A stretch of 51,022 nt of DNA from Mesostigma viride (Eukaryota; Streptophyta; Mesostigmatophyceae; Mesostigmatales; Mesostigmataceae), in the NCBI GenBank assembly GCA_009746045.1, contig RPFO01001089.1, positions 1-51,022 on the forward strand, read 5' to 3'. The translations under genes were made by a program, and so were the position numbers. The first letter of the stretch is position 1, and every line of letters starts with the position of its first letter. Below are positions 11,046 to 22,449 of this stretch, piece by piece. Below the pieces are notes generated by a model. That model had not been told where the DNA came from, did no database searches, and saw only the letters and a list, made by a program, of their open reading frames with translations.

Positions 11046-11661
11046 AGTTAACGTAAAGGATTTACGTTAGATGGATAGAGATTGTTACGCTCTTTCCAAC
11101 GGCACCTTGAACGCCTCATTTGGTTAAGGAACGTAAAAGTTATGACGTTTCCTAGGCTGTGCCGACAGTACCCGGCGCGCCACTGTGGGCGCGTACGGAC
11201 ACAGGATGTACAAGTGTCACTTTGATAGTCCGCAGGACGTTGACAGGACTTGTACAGGACTTGATGGTCAATTGATAGGTAGGCGCACTGTAGCGCGCCA
11301 GGACCTATGAGACAATTGATGCTGAGTAGTGTACGGATAGGTCCACAGGACTAGCCGTATGGACAATTGATAGATCTGCGCGCCAAAGGCGTGCCAGAGT
11401 CTGTGTAATCAATTGATTGACAGTTCGGCTGTGACAGTGCAGCTGATTACTTGGACGCGTCCCTAACAACCTATATGTGTGACTTGGTCGCACCGGGACG
11501 CTAGTTCTTGCGTGCACGTTCTCTGGGCACTGCGACCCTGTCGCCTGTGCTGCGTGCAGTCTTGGAAGTGACGTGACTTACGTCTGTGTTTCCTGTTATT
11601 AATAAAGGCAACTTCCTGCAAGAACCATGGCGGAATTCGTGGCATTCTCACGCTTACAACT
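11046..11661 (+). repeat. Element A 3' LTR
   Basis: 616 bp, begins AGTTAACGTAAAGG and ends TTACAACT. The poly(A) signal AATAAA is at about 11601-11606. From 11056 on it matches the 5' LTR over 606 bp. Its terminal AGTTAACG is identical to the termini of family B LTRs although the rest differs. Confidence 0.88.
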
Positions 11662-11803
11662 CAGCCGGCTCGCGCTCGCGCGCGACCGGGAAGTCGGAAC
11701 GCCATAACTTTCTTGATACTTGTCGGAATGAACTCGTTCCGGTGCCGCTGGAATCGCAGAGATATGCCGAATCAGGATCACGCCAATGCGCTTGGCGTTA
11801 ACT
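11662..11803 (-). repeat. B1 LTR, inner part (after element A)
   Basis: Carries the remaining LTR of B1 and ends CGTTAACT. Its first 53 bp repeat 3814-3866. Immediately inward on the minus strand lies the B1 polypurine tract. Confidence 0.88.
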
Positions 11804-11958
11804 CCAATCCTTTCTTTTCTTGAGCTGTAGCAGCTCACACAAGTCTACATACAAACACACACAATGGGTACTGGACATCCTCCCCGACTACAAGTCACAA
11901 CCCGCTGGGCATGACAGTCAGCTTGGATTCCTTATTATATGTACATAGCACCCATACT
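11804..11958 (-). other. B1 internal 3' end with polypurine tract
   Basis: 155 bp that recur at 12658-12812 in B2. On the minus strand it ends AAGAAAAGAAAGGATTGG directly before the LTR (11804-11821), a good polypurine tract. The other edge, ...ATACT (11954-11958), is the B2 insertion site; B1 internal sequence continues at 30094. Confidence 0.82.
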
Positions 11959-12657
11959 AGTTAACGTTCCTAACAAACGCAATGTGAAGGATATGGTTGC
12001 AATGCAGCAATGTGTGAATATGGTTGGAAACGGAGCTTTGTTAAAATCGGATAATGTTACAGCGTTCACACACTTGAGGCTTGTACACGCGCTTGCCAAG
12101 TCAAGGCACAACACGTGAGGCGGGCTCGCAAGAGATCTGCCCAAATGGCACTGGCCTATTGTTTATATACTTGTGCAATGTGCTTGCTAGTCCTGAGCAA
12201 CCTAAGAGGTATGCTCAGTAATAACACCCCCGGTACAGTATTCACTACCTGTACAGCGCCCAGTTCCTATACAGTAGGTCTGCCATACAGGCACAGTGAC
12301 CACAGAGTACAGTCACCACAGTGATTATTGCATCTGCACCTAGAAGTCCAGGACTAAGCCTGCGGTACCAACAGACCACAGGTTAAGGTTCCTATTTCCT
12401 GCGTACGACGTATTAATCCAATACCGTCGTAGGTCAGCACCTAATTCCTGTCAGCCCAGGAATTACTGTCGACCCCATATGTCGTCGGCAAATATTCACG
12501 TCCGACTTAGAAGAACAGCCGGCTCGCGCTCGCGCGCGACCGGGAAGTCGGAACGCCATAACTTTCTTGATACTTGTCGGAATGAACTCGTTCCGGTGCC
12601 GCTGGAATCGCAGAGATATGCCGAATCAGGATCACGCCAATGCGCTTGGCGTTAACT
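11959..12657 (-). repeat. B2 LTR (3' LTR on the minus strand)
   Basis: 699 bp, AGTTAACGTTCC...CGTTAACT. It shares B2-specific variants with 29395-30093 but differs from it at about ten sites. On the minus strand it contains a TATATAAAC box like that of the other family B LTRs. Confidence 0.9.
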
Positions 12658-13404
12658 CCAATCCTTTCTTTTCTTGAGCTGTAGCAGCTCACACAAGTCT
12701 ACATACAAACACACACAATGGGTACTGGACATCCTCCCCGACTACAAGTCACAACCCGCTGGGCATGACAGTCAGCTTGGATTCCTTATTATATGTACAT
12801 AGCACCCATACTGGCTCAGGAGCACAAACAAATTACAATGAGTCCCTATCCCTTCACGGGAGGCTCGTTGTGTTACCCATGTACAAGAGGTTGGCCAACT
12901 GTGGCAGCCCATAGGTGTTCAGCTAAGAACTTGAGAAGTATGTACAACCTTCAGGACCTTAGGCGAAACCCCACAGATCACCCACAACAGCTCATCAGAA
13001 AACATTGCTGACCCCCAGACGGGAGTCGGCGCCGGTCTGCTGCCCCTTATCGAACCAGACACAACATCTACGCGAAGCACATGCAAAACACAAGCTCCCA
13101 TACTCGTTCCAACCGTGGAAAATCAGGGGACCTGTCGCCACCTCACCAGCATGGTGGATGGGTCAGCCAGTCCGTGAAACTCCGCCTTAAGACGGCACCA
13201 GGGAATCGAACCCCGCCCACAAACCACAGATCTGGGGAAACCTCAGACTGAGATGAAAACCCCAGATAGACATCTCTCCATCAGAGACAATGTCAGACAT
13301 TCCCACACCAGAGACATGTCTCACCCCTCAAGGTGTGCTCAGGATTATGTACAATCAAGCTCCCAGCCTGATATCCAGAGACTTAAGCACCCAGCTCTCA
13401 GCTT
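12658..13404 (-). other. B2 3' untranslated region
   Basis: No gene on either strand. It contains the 155-bp segment with the polypurine tract (12658-12812) and, at 13197-13218, the T-arm-like block shared with element A. The sequence is nearly identical to B1 30094-30690. Confidence 0.75.
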
Positions 13405-16400
13405 TTAGACAGATAGACCGACTTGACAGTCAGCATTCATGAGCTTCCTCAGTACATTGTACTGGGCTGGGGCCTTGTGTGGCAGCTTTGTCAATGCATC
13501 AGCAGGGTTCTCCTCGCCAGGGATATGCTTCAAGTCAACCAAACTGGCCAACTCCTTCAGCAACAAATAATCCAGGTCCCGGCTTCTGGCCAGCTGCTTG
13601 TGAACAAACTGGACCATACCCATGCTGTCTGTTAGCAACAACGTCTCCATCTGCAAGGTCCAAGGGGTAACTGAAGCCAGCTCCAGCATTAACTCCTTTA
13701 TGTACAGGCTGGACTGGATCCCCTCGCATATGGCCCTGCATTCTGCCACATCTGAACTGATACAGACCCTCTTCTGCAGTCTGCTGTACCAGCTGAACAA
13801 ACTTGCCCTGCTCTGATAAAAAGCAAACAGAGCAGCAGATCTCCCCCTGACCTTGGTAACCTGGCGAGCATCCATGGAACTGTCAACAAAGATCTCCAAG
13901 GTGATAGGCTGGGCAAAGTCAATCCCAGACAAAATCAGATCAGGGGTACTCTCCACCAACCGGGCTATGACTCGAGGCTTCTCATCCTCAAGCACCTCAT
14001 CAGGCATTCTGCTATGGACCATCAAAGACGGACCACAGATGCTGGCAAACCAGGCCCACATGCCTCTCAACTCAGGTCCTGCAGCCTGGGTGATCTTCTC
14101 TGGCAAGGCCTTCACAATGGTCTGTTTATAATCTCCTCCAGCCTGAAGCCTGATACTCCACTCCCCGTCCCTCCTGAACAGGGTAGCCTGCATTCCACAG
14201 AACACTACAGGCTTGTTGGGCTCCTGCCACAGCTCCTTGCCCAGTGAAAACTTGCCACTGATGACAGGAATAAACTTCTTCAGCCAGGTCGTGGGGGCTA
14301 GCAAATGCAGATCATCTCCATGCAAACTAGCATACACTGGCAGACCCTCCCATTGGGCCAGCAGCAAACAGGGATCAACTGAAGACACTCTCAAGCCACA
14401 CTCACTGATCAGAGCTTCCTGCAGCGTGAGTCTCCAGATGATTGGGCTCGACCTGAGTCCTTCCAGGCCCTTCAGAATAACCAGGAATTGTTGATGCAGC
14501 TCCAGCTTCCAGATGGCAGGCACCTCAACACAGTAAGGCTCATCCTGCTTCCACACCCTCCTGGCCACTTCTGGATCAGATTTTAAAAATGCCCTCTTGA
14601 AGTCCAGCAGCACTGATGACATAGCTGCTCCCCTGTTCAGCAACCCCACGTAGAGACATAGCAAAATTCTCCATGTGTCGTGTAGCATCCCTGGCGTGTA
14701 TAGCTCCTCTCCTGGCAGACTCCCCGTGCCGTGATACTCATTCAGGACAGGCCTGACATGGGGCACTGATACCTCATCCACAACCTTCCTCTTCAGCACA
14801 AATCTCAAAGCAAGCTTCCTTGATGCTGGGGGACGTCTGTCTGTTGGTGCAGCACACTCAAACTGCAACCACTCCTCCAATGCCTTGGAGAAGGCGAGCT
14901 TCCAAGCCTCAAACAAAGTAGGCGAGCTCATCTCTTGGACCAGCTGGTCATATGTCAAAGGAGAGTGTGCAGCAAGGCTCCTGTGAGTTATGCCAATACT
15001 GCTGGGGTGCAACACAGCTGGAATCACCAAACTGGCCGCTGGGGGCACCTCCCCTTCATCCCATTTTACACCCTTGACCGGCTTGGCCCTGCACCTGACT
15101 GGAAATGTTGTCCTGAAATTTTCTAGGGGAATCATCCCCCAGCCATCTCTTCTCAGAGCTGTAGCTCTGATAGAAATCCCAGGATTGCCCAGAAAATTCT
15201 GACCCAAAATCACAGGGCCATCATAGTCCTCTAGGACAAGGAAGGTCACATCCACACCCATGACAGGGGCAGTAACCTCTCCCAACACCCTTAGATGCGT
15301 CCTACCACTGAAATCAGACACCCAGGGGCAACTTGGTTCTCCGACCAGCAGTTCTCCTGTATGCTGAGGTCCCATGACAGAAACCTGTGCATTGGTATCT
15401 ATCTCCATGGCAGCTACCTCAGGTTCATCCAACTGGACAAGCTTGGACACCTTAGGCTCCTTCTTGGCTCTTTGCAAAGCCTGTACAATATCTGATAGAC
15501 GCACACCCCTAGGCCTGGTGTCGGGCCGTTCCGGAGGTGCAGCCTGTCCGCCTGCTTGCCCAACCACCGTATGTGAAGGTACCCCAGGGGCCGGGCCAGG
15601 GTCACCCTGAGGGCTCGATACAGCTGTAGCACCCTGATCAGGAAGCTCCACGTCACCCCCGCCTTGTACACCAGCGGGCACCTGGAAGAGGTCTCCTTGA
15701 TTACCTCCCCGGGGACGGATCTTTGACCAGGACAGACGGTGCACTGCTTGGGAGCCATCAATGGCCACCCAGCACTTATGGCCAGCGGCTTCTACTCGGG
15801 TCACCACCCCATCATGCCAGCTGCCACGTTTCCCTGGAAAGCTTGGTTCCTTCCACACAACAACCTGTTGTCCAACGTTAGGTTCTAGGACACTCCAGCC
15901 CTTGTCTTTCTGCCTCAGCTTGAGGAACTTGGCCTCTAGCTTCTCCTTCCATGCCTGCTCAGCATCAGCTGGCAGCATCCTGGTATGCAGCATAAGAGGA
16001 TTGATGGCAATGTCACCAAAGAACATGGGAGTCCTCAGGTTCAGCCTGTCCTCCACAGAACGTAGCCATGCAGATGTCACAATGGCAGATGACGTCCTTG
16101 GAATCCTCTCCACCAGCAGCACAGTCTTGATCTCTTGGATGGCTCTCTCCACCACCCCTTGCTGGCCGTGGCTCTCCCTGGGTGTAATCAGCAACTCTGG
16201 AAACTCTGGCAGGTTCTCACAGCACTCAAACTGAATGTCACACTGCAACAACTCCAACCCAGGGTACCTGCTCCTTGTCAACTTCAGAGCAGCAATCAAT
16301 GTAGGCTTCTCCATGTCAGGCAGGATCTCTAGGGTCTTGTACTTGGTATATCTGTCCACTGCCACCAGCAGCTTCAAACCCCTGATTCTCTGAATATCTA

Positions 16401-16970
16401 CCTGCACATGGCCTGGCTGCAAAATAGGAGTCCTGGCATGAGACTGCTTGGGCTTTCTAGCAACTAGCCTGCACTTGCAAGCTTGAGCAACCTGTTGGCA
16501 GATGGAGTACAACTCACTTCCTCCCAGCCGTCTAGCAACTTGCAAAGACTGAGCTGCATGGCCAAACATGGTATGCAACCTTGAGGCAATGTCATACAAG
16601 AGAGAAAACCTTTTATTGTCATTATTAGCACTCAAGGTATGTACAGATCCCTTATGTACAGGAGGCACCAGGGTCGTGCCTGTCAGACTGTCTCCAGCCC
16701 TATCCTCATCCTGACCATCCTGTGCCAGTCCTGCACGGTCAGAATGCTTCTGAGATCCACCTGGGTCCACATCACCAGGTCCTACCTCAGGCTCAGCACC
16801 GCCATGGCGGGCACGTTGGCGAGTAACCACTGCAGCTACAGCTGGCATACTCTCTGTGGTAACCAAGCTTGCCCCATCGTGTCCAATAGGCTCTTTCATT
16901 AGAGCATGGGGCTGCCCCTCACTGCCGTCACTAGCAGCTACATTACACACCCCTGGGGGCACCCTCCAGG
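13405..16970 (-). pseudogene. B2 pol: integrase - protease - RT - RNase H, separated from gag by element E
   Basis: Apart from the first nine codons after the gag TGA (27087-27061), the whole pol reading frame is here, uninterrupted to TAA at 13405-13407. It is almost identical to B1 pol. Domain order: HHCC zinc finger, DDE integrase with D-x29-E, SH3-like integrase tail, aspartic-protease-like domain with IDTNAQVS, copia-type RT with HGDD, RNase H ending NPADALTK. The reading frame happens to continue 70 bases into E, which is not part of the gene. E cuts gag-pol, so this copy cannot make Gag-Pol unless E is removed. Confidence 0.93.
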
Positions 16971-17115
16971 CACTAGTAACTCGTTTCTGATAAAAAAACT
17001 GATAACCCTGATAAACGCCTGATAAAACTGATAAACGCATGATAAAAAAATCCTAGTGACTGATAAACGCTGATAAACGCTGATAAACGCTGATAAACGC
17101 TGATAATATCAGGAC
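16971..17115 (+). repeat. Left TIR and subterminal repeats of element E
   Basis: The TIR CACTAGTAACT is followed by many copies of TGATAAACGC or variants. These are likely transposase binding sites, by analogy with subterminal repeats of CACTA elements. Confidence 0.75.
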
Positions 17116-18180
17116 GCGTGGTTGATAAATCCTGATAATTCCTGATATGTGCCAAAAACTGATTTTTTTACAGAAGTTTTATCAGGCTTTTGTCAGGAGC
17201 ATGAAACCAACCTGACAAATCTGAAAAAAAGCACTGATATACTGGACGGGACTGACAAAGCAACTCACGGCACTGACAAAACTGATGAACTGTGCGGCAA
17301 CACAGCATGCACTCACATCATGCAATTAAGCCGCGACGCTGCGTCTAAGTGTCCACGGTAATTCCCGGGTATAAAAATGACTGAAATTTGCGCGAGGTGC
17401 ATGTTGAGTTGTGTCAAAGGCTATGGTGCTTGAAAATTTATTGTGCACGGATCACGAAGCCATTTGGCCCCGGATTTCTCTTGTTCGATCGGCATTGACG
17501 TAAGAAAATTTATTCTGCCAAAAAAAAGGCGGCAAACTGTTATTTATTCATTGGCTACGAGGGGAAACACGCAGCTGGCCAGTTTGCTCATGATCACGGC
17601 TCGAGTGCACCGACCCGTGCGGCTTCAAGGTAACCTCTAGAGCAGATAAAGACGCTTGCAACGTATCCCCACACTTTCTAACGATTCCTTACATCATTTC
17701 CCAGAAAGAGTGTCTGTTTTCCGTTAATTTTGCGTTTCCATGTTGCACGCAAATTTTCCGAAAAAGTCAGATTTATAGGAGCGCTGACAGGGGCAACCAT
17801 GTATGTCGTGGATTTATTCGCTTTTACGCCATTTCTTGCAGATTTGTGACTTCCCTTGGGGGAGCAACATTGTCCGCTGCATGTACTGCGGGCGGGGCTA
17901 GCTGCCGATTTCTTAGGTGTGCCCGGGGTGCGAGAGAAGCAGCATCTACTGGTTTCTATCGTTGTAACCCGCTTTTAACCGGCGTGTTGTAGTGGTTTAA
18001 GCGTGCGGCGACGGGCGAAAAGAACTCTTACCCTGCCGCCATGGCCTGAGGAGGCACTCCGACAAGGACTGGGGCGGGCGGGCAAAATAAAACGCGACAG
18101 TGCCCGCACCCCGCCGGCGCACCCCGGCGAACAAGACAAAGCGCACCGTCCCCCCCCTGGGCCCATCGCTGCCGTCGCCG
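17116..18180. other. Element E, no gene recognised
   Basis: About 1 kb of AT-mixed sequence with no convincing coding frame on either strand. It becomes CG-rich just before the GGGA tract. Confidence 0.4.
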
Positions 18181-19560
18181 GGCGGGAGGGAGGGAGGGAG
18201 GGAGGGAGGGAGGGAGGGAGGGAGGGAGGGAGGGAGGGAGGGAGGGAGGAGGGAGGGAGGGAGGGAGGGAGGGCGACGGAGAGGGAGAAAGGGACGGAGG
18301 GAGGGACGGAGGTAGGGAGGGAGGGAGGGAGGGAGGGAGGGAGGGAGGAGGGAGGAGGGAGGGAGGGAGGGAGGGAGGGAGGGAGGGAGGGAGGGAGGGA
18401 GGAGGGAGGGAGGGAGGGAGGGAGGGAGGGAGGGAGGGAGGAGGGAGGGAGGGAGGGAGGGAGGGAGGGAGGGAGGAGGGAGGGAGAGGGAGAGGGAGAG
18501 GGAGAGGGAGAGGAGGGAGGGAGGGAGGGAGGGAGGGAGGGAGGGAGGGAGGGAGGGAGGGAGGGAGGAGGGAGGGAGGGAGGGAGGGAGGGAGGGAGGG
18601 AGGGAGGGAGGGAGGAGGGAGGGAGGGAGGGAGGAGGGAGGGAGGGAGGGAGGGAGGGAGGGAGGGAGGGAGGGAGGGAGGGAGGGAGGGAGGGAGGGGG
18701 GGAGGGAGGGCGACGGAGAGGGAGAAAGGGACGGAGGAGGGACGGAGGGAGGGAGGGAGGGAGGGAGGGAGGGAGGGAGGGAGGGAGGGAGGGAGGGAGG
18801 GAGGGAGGGAGGGAGGGAGGGAGGGAGGGAGGGAGGGAGGAGGGAGGGAGGGAGGGAGGGAGGGAGGGAGGGAGGGAGGGAGGAGGGAGGGAGGGAGGGA
18901 GGGAGGAGGGAGGGCGACGGAGAGGGAGAAAGGGACGGAGGGAGGGAGGGAGGAGGGAGGGAGGGAGGGAGGGAGGGAGGGAGGGAGGGAGGGAGGGAGG
19001 GAGGGAGGGAGGGAGGGAGGGAGGAGGGAGGGAGGGAGGGAGGGGAGGGAGGGAGGGAGGGAGGGAGGGAGGGAGGGAGGAGGGAGGGACGGAGGGACGG
19101 AGGGAGGGAGGGAGGGAAGCAGGGAGGGAGGAGGGAGGGAGGGAGGGAGGGAGGGAGGGAGGGAGGGACGGAGGGACGGAGGGACGGAGGGACGGAGGGA
19201 GGGAGGGAGGGAGGGAGGGAGGGAGGAGGGAGGGAGGGAGGGAGGGAGGGAGGGAGGAGGAGGAGGGAGGGAGGGAGGGAGGGAGGGAGGGAGGGAGGAG
19301 GAGGGAGGGAGGGAGGGAGGGAGGGAGGGAGGGAGGGAGGAGGGAGGGAGGAGGGAGGGAGGGAGGGAGGGAGGAGGGAGGAGGGAGGGAGGGAGGGAGG
19401 GAGGGAGGGAGGAGGGAGGAGGAGGGAGGGAGGGAGGGAGGGAGGACGGAGGGACGGAGGGAGGTAGGGAGGAAGGAGGGAGGTAGGGAGGGACGGAGGA
19501 CGGAGGGACGGAGGGACGGAGGGAGGGAGGGAGGGAGGGAGGGAGGAGGGAGGGAGGGCG
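18181..19560 (+). repeat. GGGA microsatellite tract, about 1.4 kb
   Basis: Nearly pure (GGGA)n with interspersed GGA phase slips and a few CGACGGAGAGGGAGAAAGGG-type islands (near 18274, 18710 and 18912), themselves repeated. It is purine-only on the plus strand over long stretches. The open frames here (Gly-Arg-Glu on plus, Leu-Pro-Pro-Ser on minus) are artefacts of the repeat. Confidence 0.97.
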
Positions 19561-19574
19561 TGCATGGTTATACG

Positions 19575-19715
19575 GGTGGGTGGGTGGGTGGGTGGGTGGG
19601 TGGGTGGGTGGGTGGGTGGGTGGGGTGGGTGGGTGGGTGGGTGGGTGGTGGGTGGGTGGGTGGGTGGGTGGGTGGTGGGTGGGTGGGTGGCTGGGTGGCT
19701 GGGTGGTGTGTGGGT
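19575..19715 (+). repeat. GGGT microsatellite tract
   Basis: (GGGT)n follows the GGGA tract after a 14-base spacer and decays at its right end into GGCTGGGT units. G-quadruplex potential on the plus strand is obvious. Confidence 0.95.
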
Positions 19716-20438
19716 CCCTGGGTAGGTGGGTTGGGAAGGTGTGCTTTTTATTATGATGATTAGCTAGTAAGTTACATGTGTGTTATTGGTGCACATGCTG
19801 ACGTTGTATCATGGGCGTGTGCCCCTAAGTCTGCCTTCCTGCAATGTCATATAATATATAGTAGTATAATGTAGATGTGTTGTTGGGATCCTGACTATAT
19901 ATCCCAAACTGGAATGATTGACATGCAACTATGAGATTAAGCCCTTGAAAAACAATTACTAGGAACTGCATTTGCAGTTCTATGTTTGCTAGCATTTGTC
20001 ACCTATTTGTCATGCAAACAGTCTGAATTTATTGTGGGCATGCTGTATGGGATGTGTTTAGAACATGTGCAAAGTTCTAGGCCCAACTGAGGTCATTTGG
20101 TGTTCTGATACATGCATACATGCCAGAAAGTGCCGAAAATACGGTATTTTATGCTAGCAAATGTCACCATGTTTCCATGCTGCCAAATCCCAAATTTTTA
20201 ATTTGACCACATGGGATCATACCAAATCTGATAAGGAACCTTGGTGCCAAATTTGTGGTCAAACTGACCATTATTCCATCTCCTACTAATTTTTAGGGGA
20301 AGAAAATGGGTTTTCGAATTGATGTGCTGATGAAGGCATGACATTCACACCATGAGACAAGGCACGGCTTGTCAATGCCATGATGTAGGGTAGAGTTGAT
20401 GTTGATGGATTTTGTAGATAGATATGGTAGATAGATGT
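19716..20438. other. Element E, no gene recognised
   Basis: AT-richer sequence without a convincing reading frame. It holds a short run of TAGATAGATNNTGTAGATAGAT-like repeats near 20415-20450. Confidence 0.35.
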
Positions 20439-20732
20439 TGTAGATAGATTAGACCGGTAGGACTGGTTGCACCCATCCATCGATCCATCGGGGTTAATGC
20501 TCCGTGACTCCCCAACGGGAGCACGAGTCTAATTAATTAATTAAGGCCATGATGGCAAGGCATTGACTTCAAGACAAGTTTTTAAATTAATAATAATAAT
20601 GATAAAACATGAAAGCACACGCTCCATTAATTAATTAATTAGACTCGTGCTCCCGTTTGGGAGTCACGGAGCATTAACCCCGATGGATCGATGGATGGGT
20701 GCAAACAGTCCTACCGGTCTAATCTATCTACA
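20439..20732. repeat. Foldback element: 106-bp inverted repeat arms, 82-bp spacer
   Basis: Arms 20439-20544 and 20627-20732 are reverse complements with about two mismatches. Arm tips read TGTAGATAG and inner ends AATTAATTAATTAA. No coding capacity. It could be a MITE or foldback transposon, or the source of a hairpin RNA. No clear target duplication is visible. Confidence 0.85.
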
Positions 20733-20997
20733 TTGGCTACATGGTTGGCTACAGGGTACACGCTCCATGGTTGTCTCTTTGCAATATAAGTCATGATTCT
20801 AAAAGTCATCTGATCACAAAAGCCACCTCCCCCCAAGCGGAGGAGGCGTTTTGATGAGTAGTGTAGTTAGGATTTTCTAGACTAGATAGCTTAGAGGTAG
20901 GTTCGTTCGATTACGCGGCTTCCTCCACTCCACCCATCCATCAAGGAATATGTGCCACACGATCTCCCAACAGAGGCATGTTATAATTTAATTTAAT

Positions 20998-22155
20998 TTA
21001 ATCCTGATCACTAGAGCAGCCGCTGCCCTCGGGGCTTTCTGCATAGTTGACTGCTGGGCGTCCTCTTTCGCTTTTCCGCGAAGGGATGGCCCCCCCCTTC
21101 TGGCCCCCCTCCTCTCCCTTCTTGCCCTTGCCAGCCCCCACCTTGCGCTTGCCAACCCCCCCCTCTCCCAATTCCTCAGCCTCCTCTCCCTTCTTGCCCT
21201 TGCCAGCCCCCACCTTGCGCTTGCCAACCCCCCCCTCTCCCAATTCCTCAGCCTCCTCTTCCTTATTGCCCTTGCCAGCCCCCGCCTTCTTGCCCTTGCC
21301 AACCCCCACCTTCTTGCCCTTCCCAGCCCCCACCTTGTTGCCCTTGCCTGCCCCCGCCTTCTTGCCCTTGCCAGCCCCCGCCTTCTCGCCCTTGCCAGCT
21401 CCTCCCTCTCCCCAAGCCTCAGCCCCCTCTCCCCATTCGTCCTCCTGCCACTCTCCCCATTCCTCACCCCCTTCCTCTCCCCGCTCCCCACCCCCATCCT
21501 CTCCCCATTCCTCGCCCCCCTCTACGGTCTTGCGCTTCTTCCGTGAGGGAATGGGGTCCTCCGTGCCAGGCCCAGGCACGTGACGTGCAACTGGTGGAAG
21601 GTCCAGATCAAGGTACGCGGCCGCCTTCTGCCATTCGCCACCCAATCCCATATGCCATGGCCATTTTGCATGGACAATCGCAAGCTCAGGCTTGTACTTT
21701 GGATCTGCTACGTAGCCTACTGAGCTCACGCTGTTGGGCAGCACCAATCTAGCCTCAACAGGGGCCTCGTCTGTCACAAGAACTCTCAAGCCCTCGTCAG
21801 GCAGGTCCTGAACATAGGACGGGAGTAGAGGTTGACCCGGAGAAAGATCTGCCTGGACCAGCTCCCTGATGGAACCAGCAGGGTGGCATCGAGAATGTGA
21901 GTAATCACACCATACTGTACAGCCCCCCCTTCGCAGCGCACCATTACGCCGGAGTTGCGGTGGCGTTTGCTTGCCGTCCCATCAGCCGACTGCGTTCTGA
22001 AGTTTGTTCCATGGATGTTGATGGTGTCGTGCTCATCCGCCAGCGGCGTGACGCCCAGTGCTGCAGATTTAATCAGGTCAGGAACCTGCGGAGTCGCACC
22101 AGTCAGGATCCACGACTGCAGCCAGTCCACTCCACGGTCACGCACGGTGTCCTCC
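20998..22155 (-). pseudogene. TNP2-like transposase C-terminal exon (DUF4216-like) with low-complexity tail
   Basis: A 3' splice site (TGCATGCAG/GGAGG) on the minus strand is followed by an open frame with INIHGTNFRT, RNSGVMVRCE and YGVITHIL (about 22040-21880). This spacing resembles the inG-x2-F-x-t...NSGV...YGvi..I pattern of the DUF4216 region in CACTA TNP2 transposases. A frameshift lies near 21877, after which the frame runs to TAA at 20998. The tail has SRKKRKT (likely nuclear signal), Gly/Glu/Trp-acidic repeats and AGKGKK repeats. No transposase catalytic domain is seen upstream, so this is a remnant. The family call rests on pattern memory only. Confidence 0.5.
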
Positions 22156-22449
22156 CTGCATGCACACAATCCATTGCCACAAGAATGGTAAAAACAAAAT
22201 TAAATCAGCTAACATTAATATAGAAGGCACAGCCAAAATATCAATGTTGAAAATTAAATAGGTGTAGGAAAATTGCACAATTGAAATGACTGGAATGCAA
22301 AGGAACTAAAACTTAAATGGTCGACATTTTTCTTTTGCAGCTGGCCATGGTAGGTAGGTATGAATGATCTCGATGCTGTCAATTACGATGATACACGAGG
22401 TAGTCTATACCTAGGATCGAGAGCTTCTTCTTGTATGGCAATGCCGGCT
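22156..22449. other. Element E, AT-rich intron-like stretch
   Basis: Lies upstream (minus strand) of the 3' splice site of the TNP2-like exon. No upstream exon can be recognised on the minus strand before the repeats begin. Confidence 0.35.

Larger units (their letters stand above)
3867..11661 (+). mobile_element. LTR retrotransposon A (copia-like family A) inserted in a B1 LTR
   Basis: Two LTRs of about 606-616 bp flank a leader ORF, gag, in-frame TGA, pol and a 3' region ending in a purine tract. The protein plan is that of family B with clearly homologous but diverged sequence. Four LTR differences are visible by eye in 606 bp, so the insertion is fairly young. Leader ORF, gag and pol each contain frameshifts, so the copy is defective. 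The left terminus lacks the first 10 bases of the LTR. Confidence 0.9.

Noticed and set aside
11662-12812. Tandem duplication of LTR plus 155-bp segment
   Set aside because: It is explained by B2 having inserted into B1: the second 155-bp copy belongs to B2, and ATACT duplications flank B2.
17037-17040. Start of B2 pol at 17040
   Set aside because: The last 70 bases (16971-17040) are element E sequence that happens to be open; pol sequence starts at 16970.
17997-19763. Long open frames of 520-590 codons over the GGGA tract (Leu-Pro-Pro-Ser on minus, Gly-Arg-Glu on plus)
   Set aside because: They are the translation of a 4-base repeat, open in several frames at once, with no flanking domain or start context.
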